Part shown: positions 1-4,961 of the stretch, piece after piece
How the letters are laid out: every line of letters starts with the position of its first letter
How positions within the stretch are numbered: the stretch's first letter is position 1
DNA from: Phascolarctobacterium sp.
Lineage (GTDB): Bacteria > Bacillota > Negativicutes > Acidaminococcales > Acidaminococcaceae
Assembly (NCBI GenBank): GCA_022718015.1
Contig: JAIHZV010000112.1
Coordinates: 1 to 5,097, forward strand
Direction: 5' to 3'
Length of the DNA: 5,097 nt
The notes under the pieces: model-generated
The model's input: the letters and a program-made list of their open reading frames with translations, nothing else
Database searches by the model: none
Told to the model about the DNA's origin: nothing
Program-made: the position numbers and the translations under genes

Positions 1-150
1 CTGCAGATGTTTATCAGTGCCGAGGGTGGCAGTGAATGGGGCGTGGCGATGGCTGTGGCTACGCTGACAAGCTTGCCTCCGCTGGTGCTGTACGGCTTCT
101 GCCAGCGTTTTATTATCAACACATTTATGCAGTCGGGCGTGAAAGGATAA
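1..150 (+). CDS. ABC sugar transporter permease, C-terminal fragment (CUT1/MalG-like)
   Basis: Only the last 49 codons and the TAA stop are present; the 5' part lies before the window. Frame 1 is open from the first base. The peptide has a hydrophobic stretch (GVAMAVATLTSLPPLVLYGF, roughly residues 15-34), which reads as the final transmembrane helix. It ends in QRFIINTFMQSGVKG. A last helix followed by a polar QR-x-F segment and a terminal 'G-x-KG' is the usual ending of MalG/UgpE-type inner-membrane permeases of carbohydrate ABC importers (family knowledge). The ATPase gene starts four bases after the stop, so the two are surely co-transcribed and probably form one transporter. The substrate cannot be told from this fragment. 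The EAA loop that contacts the ATPase is upstream and not visible. Confidence 0.8.
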   Translation: MQMFISAEGGSEWGVAMAVATLTSLPPLVLYGFCQRFIINTFMQSGVKG

Positions 151-154
151 GAGC

Positions 155-1246
155 ATGGATAACAAAAATAATGATTATAGCATCGTATTTTCACAGGTGC
201 AGAAGGCATATGGAAAAAATATTGTCATCAACAATCTGAATCTGGAGATAGAAAAGGGTGAGCGTCTGATTCTGCTGGGGCCGTCCGGCTGTGGCAAGAC
301 GACGACGCTGCGCATGATTGCCGGCTTTGAGGAAATCACGCAGGGCGATTTGTTCATGGGCGGAGCAAGAGTCAACGATGTTGCGCCGGGTGAGCGCAAT
401 ATTGCCATGGTATTTCAAAGCTATGCGCTGTTTCCGCATCTGAGCGTGTGGGAGAATATAACCTTTGGCCTACAGCTGCAGAAGCTGCCGCAGGCAGAAA
501 TCGAAAAGCGCACGCGTCAGGCGCTGGAGCTGCTGCATCTGGAGGGCTACGAAAATAAAAAGACGCATGAGCTGAGCGGCGGACAGAAGCAGCGTGTGGC
601 TCTGTGCCGTGCGCTGGTGAAGCAGTCGCCCTATTTTCTGCTTGACGAGCCGTTGTCTAACCTTGATGCCAAGCTGCGCCAGAAGGCACGCACGGAGCTG
701 GTAAAGCTTCATGAGCTCTTCAAGCCGACGATGGTTTATGTAACGCATGACCAGATTGAGGCAATGACGGTGGCACATCGCATTGCGGTCATGAATGAGG
801 GCAAAATTCAGCAGATTGCTACGCCGTCAGAAATATATCATCATCCGGCGAATACCTTTGTAGCGACCTTTATTGGCTCGCCGGCGATGAATATTCTGCA
901 GGCAGAGGTGCTGGATGGCAAGCTTATTGTCGGCAGCTGTGCGCTGCATCTGCCCAAGGAGCGTCTGAACGCTATTGGCTCTCGCAGCAGGGTGTTCTTC
1001 GGGCTGCGTCCGGAGGCCTGCACGCCGTGCTTTGACAAGGGAATGCTTGACGGCAGCGTTGAGTTTGTCGAAAACACCGGCAACCTTAAAACAGCTACGC
1101 TGCGTTTGGCGACAGGGGAGCTTTTCTATCTGCAGGACAGTAATCAGAGCATTGCGCTGGAGGACATCCGCGGTTTTGCTTTTGACTGGAGCAATGTGTG
1201 CCTGTTTGATGCAGAGAGCGGCGAAAATCTGGAAAAACGTAATTGA
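155..1246 (+). CDS. ABC transporter ATP-binding protein (MalK/UgpC family)
   Basis: This 363-residue cytoplasmic ATPase would power a carbohydrate-type ABC importer. All nucleotide-binding motifs are intact: Walker A GPSGCGKT (residues 42-49), Q-loop Gln88 in VFQSYALFPH, signature LSGGQKQR (140-147), Walker B FLLDE (161-165), D-loop SNLDA (168-172) and switch His198 in VTHDQ. After about residue 235 comes a C-terminal OB/TOBE-type regulatory region with a GLRPE motif (283-287), as in MalK, UgpC and MsmK. The length is normal for that family (about 360-370). The ATG at 155 is preceded by AAAGGA (142-147) at a spacing of seven bases, and it follows the permease stop by four bases, so the genes form one operon. 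The neighbouring isomerase suggests a sugar or polyol substrate, but that is inference. MalK-type ATPases can also serve several transporters, and spermidine- or iron-type ATPases share much of this architecture. Confidence 0.93.
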   Translation: MDNKNNDYSIVFSQVQKAYGKNIVINNLNLEIEKGERLILLGPSGCGKTTTLRMIAGFEEITQGDLFMGGARVNDVAPGERNIAMVFQSYALFPHLSVWENITFGLQLQKLPQAEIEKRTRQALELLHLEGYENKKTHELSGGQKQRVALCRALVKQSPYFLLDEPLSNLDAKLRQKARTELVKLHELFKPTMVYVTHDQIEAMTVAHRIAVMNEGKIQQIATPSEIYHHPANTFVATFIGSPAMNILQAEVLDGKLIVGSCALHLPKERLNAIGSRSRVFFGLRPEACTPCFDKGMLDGSVEFVENTGNLKTATLRLATGELFYLQDSNQSIALEDIRGFAFDWSNVCLFDAESGENLEKRN

Positions 1247-1248
1247 TT

Positions 1249-1278
1249 TTGGGCATAGAGCAGAATTTGCGGTATAAT
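1249..1278 (+). promoter_or_regulatory. Candidate sigma-A promoter for the isomerase gene
   Basis: A perfect -10 box TATAAT lies at 1273-1278, just after the ATPase stop. The best -35 at a usable distance is TTGGGC (1249-1254), with an 18-base spacer and only three of six consensus matches, so the -35 is weak. Transcription would start near 1285, giving a leader of about 50 bases before the chosen ATG. I see no terminator between the ATPase and the isomerase, so this would be an internal promoter in addition to read-through. Confidence 0.5.
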
Positions 1279-1287
1279 AAAGGCAAG

Positions 1288-1324
1288 AGCTGCATTTGAG
1301 CAAGCAGCTTGGTGTTCTGCTGCT
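1288..1324 (+). promoter_or_regulatory. Leader with two mutually exclusive hairpins before the isomerase RBS
   Basis: AGCTGC (1288-1293) is the exact complement of GCAGCT (1304-1309). AGCAGC (1303-1308) is also the exact complement of GCTGCT (1319-1324). Both would make six-base-pair stems with ten-base loops, and they share the middle segment, so only one can form at a time. The second hairpin ends one base before the Shine-Dalgarno sequence. Whether this regulates anything is unknown; short GC-rich repeats can pair by chance. Confidence 0.35.
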
Positions 1325-1330
1325 GGAGGT
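1325..1330 (+). promoter_or_regulatory. Ribosome binding site deciding the isomerase start
   Basis: GGAGGT is a near-perfect Shine-Dalgarno sequence ending seven bases before the ATG at 1338. It excludes the longer reading that would begin at TTG 1296, which has no such site and would add 14 residues lying in the leader hairpins. Confidence 0.85.
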
Positions 1331-1337
1331 AGAGAAT

Positions 1338-2102
1338 ATGAATTTTGAAATTAGCGACCTGCTGTTTCCGGGCTTTACGAAAAAAGCACTGCGTGAGCTG
1401 GACAGCAGCTATGGTATTGAATTTTTTTATGAGTTTGGCAAGGATTATTACTGGAACGAGGAGGTGGCGGCCTGGGGTGAACGCAGCCTGTCTATCCATG
1501 GTCCGTGCGTGGCGGTAAATCTTGCTGATGCAAAGCAGAAAAACTATGTCAAGGTTTGGGAAAAAACCTGTGCTTATGCCAAAAAGGTAAATGCTGACTT
1601 TGTCGTTGTGCATACGAACGAGGAGCTGCCGGCTTCGGAGGAGCAGGAGGCTGTGCAGGCGCGTGTTATCCGCCGTTTGCGTAAGGTTGTCAATTTGGGC
1701 AAAAAATATGATGTGCAGGTACTTATTGAAAACGTTGGTCTGCGTCCGAAGGAAAGCCTGCTATTCGATTTGGCCGAGTATATTGCGCTGTTTGATATCT
1801 TCCCTGAGGCTGGCGCTTTGCTGGATACAGGCCATGCCAACGTCAACGGCTGGGATATTCCGGCTGTAGTCGAAGCGCTGGGCGATAAGCTTAAGGCCTG
1901 CCACCTTCACGACAACGATGGCTTAGGCGACGCACATCTGCCTCTGGGAGAGGGTAATATTGATTGGAAGGCGTATTTTGCGGCGGTGAAAAAGTTCGCG
2001 CCGCAGTCGACGCAGGTGCTGGAATATTGCTGTGGCTTCAGCGATACGCAATCGCTGGAGGAGCATCTTACAGGATTGAAGAAGAAATATCGGTTAAAAT
2101 AA
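1338..2102 (+). CDS. Sugar phosphate isomerase/epimerase family TIM-barrel protein
   Basis: This 254-residue protein looks like the xylose isomerase-like/AP endonuclease 2 TIM-barrel family. It shows the family's metal-site pattern on successive strands: SIHGP (residues 52-56), VVVHTNE (89-95), LIENVG (129-134, Glu131), LLDTGHAN (161-168, Asp163 and His166), CHLHDNDG (188-195), HLPLGEGNIDW (200-210) and LEY (228-230, Glu229). In characterised members the Glu, Asp, His and Glu residues bind a divalent metal that drives ketose-aldose isomerisation or epimerisation. The exact substrate cannot be read from sequence. The gene follows a carbohydrate ABC transporter by 91 bases, so processing of an imported sugar or polyol is plausible. 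The alternative of a DNA-repair AP endonuclease (Nfo) is less likely, since Nfo is longer and has a fuller set of metal ligands. The start was chosen from the strong ribosome binding site. Confidence 0.85.
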   Translation: MNFEISDLLFPGFTKKALRELDSSYGIEFFYEFGKDYYWNEEVAAWGERSLSIHGPCVAVNLADAKQKNYVKVWEKTCAYAKKVNADFVVVHTNEELPASEEQEAVQARVIRRLRKVVNLGKKYDVQVLIENVGLRPKESLLFDLAEYIALFDIFPEAGALLDTGHANVNGWDIPAVVEALGDKLKACHLHDNDGLGDAHLPLGEGNIDWKAYFAAVKKFAPQSTQVLEYCCGFSDTQSLEEHLTGLKKKYRLK

Positions 2103-2110
2103 GCTTAATG

Positions 2111-2150
2111 AGAAAAATTCTTGCATAAAAAAAATCGAGAATTTCTTATT
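2111..2150 (+). terminator. Possible weak terminator after the isomerase gene
   Basis: AGAAAAATTCT (2111-2121) can pair with AGAATTTCT (2138-2146), leaving two A residues bulged and a 16-base loop, followed by the short T-rich run TTATTT. The stem is almost entirely A-T and the U-tract is interrupted, so this would be inefficient. It is the only candidate between the isomerase stop and the strong promoter at 2158. Confidence 0.3.
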
Positions 2151-2157
2151 TAGAGTC

Positions 2158-2186
2158 TTGACATTCTTATTCGTAACGAGTATAAT
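2158..2186 (+). promoter_or_regulatory. Perfect-consensus sigma-A promoter driving the riboswitch RNA
   Basis: TTGACA (2158-2163) and TATAAT (2181-2186) match the housekeeping consensus at all twelve positions, with the optimal 17-base spacer. Transcription should start near 2193, just ahead of the riboswitch aptamer. The spacer holds the imperfect palindrome ATTCGT-A-ACGAGT (2169-2181). Confidence 0.88.
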
Positions 2187-2199
2187 TAACTCAACAAAT

Positions 2200-2330
2200 C
2201 AATATTTCGTATAAAGAACTAACTGGTGCAATCCCAGACGGTCCCGCCGCTGTAACAGCCTACCTCGCTGGAGTCAGCAAAGTTTTTTATATAAGCATAT
2301 GCTTGACCTGCGAGCGACAGGAGAAGATGT
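2200..2330 (+). promoter_or_regulatory. Cobalamin (B12) riboswitch aptamer
   Basis: The conserved core of the cobalamin riboswitch is readable in order. The hairpin CTGG-TGCAATC-CCAG (2223-2237) matches the usual GGUG-n-AUCC segment. It is followed by GGTCCCGCCGCTGTAAC (2240-2256), the signature core. A small stem CAGC/GCTG (2256-2259 with 2267-2270) comes next, and then the B12 box in two parts, GGAGTCAGCA (2270-2279) and ACCTGC (2306-2311). TTCGTA (2207-2212) can pair with TGCGAG (2309-2314) to close the aptamer. The two B12-box halves are separated by about 26 bases (2280-2305) that can form their own hairpin. The family normally switches off B12 transport, synthesis or B12-replaceable genes when adenosylcobalamin or related cobalamins bind. 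Here no protein gene follows within the same transcription unit. The outer boundaries are approximate. Confidence 0.85.
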
Positions 2331-2385
2331 TAACAGATAAGTAGCTGTTTATGTGAGAGTGGCAGTGAGCTTAATTGTGCGCATT

Positions 2386-2416
2386 AACCGTCTTTGCTTG
2401 CAAAGGCGGTTTTTTT
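2386..2416 (+). terminator. Intrinsic terminator of the riboswitch (expression platform)
   Basis: AACCGTCTTTGC (2386-2397) and GCAAAGGCGGTT (2400-2411) form a stem of up to 12 pairs with one G-U wobble. The innermost one or two pairs must open to make a loop. The stem runs into a seven-base T-run (2410-2416). It lies about 70 bases after the aptamer, as expected of a Gram-positive transcription-termination riboswitch. The terminated RNA would be roughly 220 nt (about 2193-2416). Bases 2387-2393 of the 5' arm are exactly complementary to 2236-2242 in the aptamer. Confidence 0.88.
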
Positions 2417-2571
2417 CGACTAGATACAAGTAGGTCGAAATATTGATTTACTAATCTTTACTCTAGAATGAAAAGCAAATTGGACATTTGCTGTTATTAC
2501 CGAATTTCAAATTCTCCTTCTCCTCTTATTCAATGTGCTCTCTTGTTACAGGGGTGTGGCATTAGCGCAGT
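2417..2571 (+). other. Non-coding stretch between two terminators; possible read-through small RNA
   Basis: No credible gene is visible on either strand. Two hairpins stand out. TTTCGA-CTA pairs with TAG-G-TCGAAA (2414-2422 with 2431-2440, one bulged G), and its 5' arm overlaps the U-tract of the first terminator. AGCAAAT pairs with ATTTGCT (2474-2480 with 2486-2492) around a five-base loop. Next come a small inverted repeat, GAATTT-C-AAATTC (2502-2514), and a pyrimidine-rich run (about 2512-2528) containing CTCCTT, the complement of a Shine-Dalgarno AAGGAG. If the first terminator is bypassed, the RNA would extend to the second terminator and include all of this. The stretch could instead be the remains of a deleted B12-regulated gene. 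Confidence 0.4.
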
Positions 2572-2601
2572 AAAAAAACCGCCAGGGATGGCGGCTTTTT
2601 T
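2572..2601. terminator. Bidirectional intrinsic terminator
   Basis: CCGCCA (2579-2584), loop GGGA and TGGCGG (2589-2594) form a GC-rich six-pair stem. It is flanked by a seven-base A-run (2572-2578) and a six-base T-run (2596-2601), so it would work on both strands. There is no opposing gene nearby, so its main role is probably to end any riboswitch read-through and insulate the downstream operon. Confidence 0.82.
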
Positions 2602-2657
2602 ATTGCCTTTTGTGCGCTTGTATACTGTCTTTTTTTTGACTTAGGTTATACTAATTG

Positions 2658-2686
2658 TTTACATATCCGCTTATACAGTGTACAAT
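2658..2686 (+). promoter_or_regulatory. Promoter of the DRTGG-HATPase-hydrogenase operon
   Basis: TTTACA (2658-2663) and TACAAT (2681-2686) each match the consensus at five of six positions, with an exact 17-base spacer. Transcription would start near 2693, leaving a leader of about 67 bases before the ATG at 2760. A second -35-like TTGACT (2636-2641) has no good partner. The operon therefore has its own promoter downstream of the bidirectional terminator and should not depend on the riboswitch. Confidence 0.65.
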
Positions 2687-2742
2687 AAATATGATTAGCC
2701 TTTGTAAAAAACTGAAATATAAATATGGACTGAATGAGGTCA

Positions 2743-2750
2743 GAGAGGGG
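2743..2750 (+). promoter_or_regulatory. Ribosome binding site deciding the first DRTGG start
   Basis: GAGAGGGG ends nine bases before ATG 2760 but only three bases before the alternative ATG 2754. The longer readings from TTG 2655 or ATG 2691 have no comparable site, and the TTG lies upstream of the predicted promoter's transcription start. Confidence 0.6.
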
Positions 2751-2759
2751 CGGATGTGT

Positions 2760-3113
2760 ATGGATTTAGCTAATGTTAAAAAGCTGCTGCAGGCAAGAGT
2801 GCTTACGGGCAGCGAGCTGTTACACCGTCAGATTGATTCCTGCTGCGGCAGCGACATGATGAGTGATGTGCTGGCTTTCACCAAGCGCAACACGCTTTTG
2901 TGTACAGGCCTGACGAATATGCAGGTGGTGCGTACTGCGGATATGACGGAGCTGAGCGCACTTGTTTTTGTACGCGGGAAGATTCCATGCGAGGAAATTG
3001 TTGAGGCTGCTGCGGAAAACGGACTGCCGATGCTGTCCACCGATTATACGCTGTTTGAAACCTGCGGCATTTTGTATGAAGCAGGCGTCCGCGGCTGCAG
3101 TAAAAAGGAGTAG
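2760..3113 (+). CDS. DRTGG domain-containing protein (first copy)
   Basis: This 117-residue, soluble, single-domain protein has no signal peptide or membrane segment. The pattern fits the short stand-alone DRTGG-domain family: an N-terminal helix with VLTGSE (residues 14-19), a conserved GSDMMSDVL block (30-38), a strand-turn CTGLTN (48-53), ALVFVRGK (67-74), and a C-terminal LSTDYTLFETCGILYEAGV stretch (92-110). I assign it by this pattern and by context; the literal DRTGG motif is not present. With the start at 2760 its N-terminus lines up residue for residue with the second copy at 4951 (VLTG against LLTK at positions 14-17), which supports this start. DRTGG domains occur near HPr kinase- and phosphotransacetylase-related proteins and CBS proteins and are thought to be regulatory; no biochemical activity is established. 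The stop is five bases before the HATPase start, so the two genes are co-transcribed. Confidence 0.78.
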   Translation: MDLANVKKLLQARVLTGSELLHRQIDSCCGSDMMSDVLAFTKRNTLLCTGLTNMQVVRTADMTELSALVFVRGKIPCEEIVEAAAENGLPMLSTDYTLFETCGILYEAGVRGCSKKE

Positions 3114-3118
3114 AGGAA

Positions 3119-3562
3119 ATGACGGAAAATAAATCGTTAAAGCTGGCCTTTGACTGCGTGGGCGGAGATTTTGAACGCGCAGGTGAGGCATCTGCCAAAA
3201 TCAAGAAGATGCTGCAGCGCATCGGTATTCCTGCGGATATTGTGCGCCGCATTGCGATAGGCACCTATGAGGGCGAGATGAATGTTATCATCCACGCCGG
3301 CGGCGGCAATGTTGCTGCGGAGGTTTTCCCGGAGGCGACGGTGATTACCATCAGCGACCACGGCCCCGGTATTCCTGATATCAATAAGGCGCTGCAGGAG
3401 GGCTGGTCTACGGCTCCCGATTATGTGCGCCAGATGGGCTTCGGCGCCGGTATGGGCCTGCCGAATATGGTGAAATGCTCGGATAAGTTTGATATTCAGT
3501 CAAAGGTGGGCGAGGGTACGACTATTACCATGCGCTTTGAGCACCAAAGTGAAGATTTATAA
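3119..3562 (+). CDS. HATPase-domain protein, RsbW/SpoIIAB-like anti-sigma or serine kinase
   Basis: This 147-residue soluble protein consists almost entirely of one GHKL/HATPase_c ATP-binding domain. The N-box is visible at YEGEMN (residues 50-55, Glu51 and Asn55), the G1 box at SDHGPGIPDI (79-88), and the G2 lid at GFGAGMGLPNM (107-117), followed by the closing strand GTTITM (133-138). There is no dimerisation/His domain, so it is not a histidine kinase. Its size and motif set match anti-sigma factor kinases such as SpoIIAB and RsbW, which bind a partner and phosphorylate serine on an antagonist. The targets here are unknown, since no sigma factor or STAS antagonist is in the window. The start at 3119 is fixed by AAGGAG (3105-3110) with an eight-base spacing. 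Its place between a DRTGG gene and a hydrogenase-like gene suggests a signalling role in hydrogen or redox control. Confidence 0.85.
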   Translation: MTENKSLKLAFDCVGGDFERAGEASAKIKKMLQRIGIPADIVRRIAIGTYEGEMNVIIHAGGGNVAAEVFPEATVITISDHGPGIPDINKALQEGWSTAPDYVRQMGFGAGMGLPNMVKCSDKFDIQSKVGEGTTITMRFEHQSEDL

Positions 3563-3569
3563 ATAAAGT

Positions 3570-3575
3570 GAGGTG
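3570..3575 (+). promoter_or_regulatory. Ribosome binding site deciding the hydrogenase-like start
   Basis: GAGGTG ends six bases before ATG 3582. It contains the GTG at 3573, which would otherwise start a protein three residues longer. The ATG is preferred because the GTG lies inside the ribosome binding site. Confidence 0.8.
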
Positions 3576-3581
3576 ATACGC

Positions 3582-4961
3582 ATGGCTCCCCAACCAACAA
3601 CATATTTTCATTCTGTTGCTTTGCAGCGGGAAAAATGTCAGGGCTGCGTATCCTGCGTAAAGCTTTGTCCTACAGAAGCTATCCGCGTGCGTAACGGCAA
3701 GGCGGAGATTTTGGGTGACCGCTGCATTGACTGCGGTGCCTGTGCTGCAGGCTGTCCCTATCATGCGTTTAGCGTGCGTACTGACACGCTCGAGGGACTG
3801 GCGGACTATGCCTATAACATAGTTCTGCCTGCACCGTCTCTTTATGCGCAGTTCCCGGATAATGTTCCTCTGGAGGATATCTGGCAGGGGCTGCAGAATC
3901 TGGGCTTCGACGAAATCTTTGATGTTTCGCTGGCCTCGGAATATATTGCCTGCGAGATAGAGGACTATATCAAAAACTATACAGGCGGCCGTAAGCCGCT
4001 GATTTCTGCGACCTGTCCAGCAGTTATGCGCCTGATTCAGGTGAAGTTTCCGGAGCTTATCAAGCAGGTTGTGCCGGTGCTGGCGCCGGTGGAGGCTGCG
4101 GCTATCTATATCAAGCGCGAGGCGGCAGCAAGAAGGCAGCTGCCTGGCGAGCTGATTGGCGTCTGGTTTATCTCGCCGTGTCCGTCGAAGGAGACGAATA
4201 TCCGTCAGTCCGTCGATGTGCAGCATACAGAGCTGACGGGCAGCTTCAGTCTGTCGGAGATTTACGGACTGCTGCTGAAGAATCTTGGCGGCACGCATGA
4301 GCTGAACGTGCGCACCGGCTCCTCCTATGGCTTGAGCTGGGGGGCGTATGGCGGCGAAATCACGAGTGCGGGCCTTAGTAATGCGCTGGCAGTACATGGT
4401 ATCGACAATGTGTATGAGATGCTGGAGCAGATTTCTATGAATAAAATGCCGCAGCTTGATTACGTGGAGTGCAATGCCTGCAAGGGCGGCTGCTTGGGCG
4501 GCTTGCTGGCGGCAGAAAATAAATATGTGGCCGAGTGCAACCTGCGGCGGCGTATTGCCGCTTTGCGCGGACAAGAGCCTGCCGACAGACATGAGGCGAT
4601 GGCGCGGACGATGGTGCTGGAGGATTTTCCAAAATCTGCGGCTTATCGCAAAAAGCTTGTCGCAAGGCCGATGATGCAGCTTGATGATGATATCATGGAG
4701 GCCATGAAAAAGTTTGAACGCATGGAGGAGGTGCTCTGCTCGCTGCCGGGACTGGACTGCGGTGCCTGTGGTGCGCCGAGCTGCCAGGGACTGGCAGAGG
4801 ATATCGTGCAGGGCAAGGCCCACGAGATAGACTGTATCTTCAAGCTGCGTGCCAGCGTACACAAGCTCTCACAGGGTATGCTGGAGCTGGCAAAGCAGAT
4901 ACCTATTTACCATGAACCAAAGGATTTGAATAAAATGGAGGATGATGACCATGAAGGTTAA
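3582..4961 (+). CDS. Putative sensory [FeFe]-hydrogenase-like iron-sulfur protein (HydS-type)
   Basis: This 459-residue cytoplasmic protein has three parts. Residues 19-58 hold two ferredoxin-type [4Fe-4S] sites (Cys19/22/25/29 and Cys48/51/54/58). Residues about 80-320 form an [FeFe]-hydrogenase large-subunit domain with recognisable L1, L2 and L3 motifs: SATCP (142-146), SPCPSK (198-203) and VECNACKGGC (295-304). The four cysteines that hold the H-cluster (145, 200, 300, 304) are present. Residues 393-418 hold a CxxCxxxxC...C site (Cys393/396/401/418) like the Fe-S domain of RnfB-type proteins. Several catalytic positions differ from HydA: the proton-relay Cys of TSCCP is Thr144, the Met of MPC is Ser198, the Glu of the L2 KxxE is Asn206 and the L3 Met is Asn298. 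Such changes are known in sensory hydrogenases (HydS, groups C and D), so I infer H2 or redox sensing rather than bulk turnover. The gene follows the HATPase by 19 bases and overlaps the next gene by 11. Confidence 0.83.
   Translation: MAPQPTTYFHSVALQREKCQGCVSCVKLCPTEAIRVRNGKAEILGDRCIDCGACAAGCPYHAFSVRTDTLEGLADYAYNIVLPAPSLYAQFPDNVPLEDIWQGLQNLGFDEIFDVSLASEYIACEIEDYIKNYTGGRKPLISATCPAVMRLIQVKFPELIKQVVPVLAPVEAAAIYIKREAAARRQLPGELIGVWFISPCPSKETNIRQSVDVQHTELTGSFSLSEIYGLLLKNLGGTHELNVRTGSSYGLSWGAYGGEITSAGLSNALAVHGIDNVYEMLEQISMNKMPQLDYVECNACKGGCLGGLLAAENKYVAECNLRRRIAALRGQEPADRHEAMARTMVLEDFPKSAAYRKKLVARPMMQLDDDIMEAMKKFERMEEVLCSLPGLDCGACGAPSCQGLAEDIVQGKAHEIDCIFKLRASVHKLSQGMLELAKQIPIYHEPKDLNKMEDDDHEG

Noticed and set aside
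36..239. A 67-codon plus-strand ORF across the permease-ATPase junction.
   Set aside because: It overlaps both real genes in another frame and its peptide resembles nothing.
1296..1337. A longer isomerase starting at TTG 1296.
   Set aside because: The ATG at 1338 has a strong ribosome binding site, while the TTG has none and the extra residues fall in the hairpin leader.
2328..2335. TGTTAACA as a possible Rex (redox repressor) site.
   Set aside because: Rex sites need two spaced arms, TTGTTAA and TTAACAA. Only a short continuous palindrome is present and it lies within the transcribed riboswitch region, not in a promoter.
2331..2350. Hairpin AACAG/CTGTT considered as part of an ANTAR-binding double hairpin, as in EutX-type RNAs.
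   Set aside because: The eight-base loop ATAAGTAG does not fit the six-base ANTAR loop with A at position 1 and G at position 4, and no suitable partner hairpin follows.
2468..2644. A 58-codon ORF from ATG 2468 in the stretch after the riboswitch terminator.
   Set aside because: It has no ribosome binding site, reads straight through the second terminator hairpin and its T-run, and shows no recognisable protein features. It is probably a chance opening.
2655..2759. A longer DRTGG protein from TTG 2655 or ATG 2691.
   Set aside because: TTG 2655 precedes the predicted transcription start and neither codon has a ribosome binding site. The start at 2760 aligns with the second DRTGG copy.
3525..4862. 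A 445-codon open frame on the minus strand across the hydrogenase-like gene.
   Set aside because: It lies antisense to a gene with clear cysteine motifs and good ribosome binding. Its product is low-complexity and rich in His, Arg and Gln, and it arises from codon bias on the other strand.
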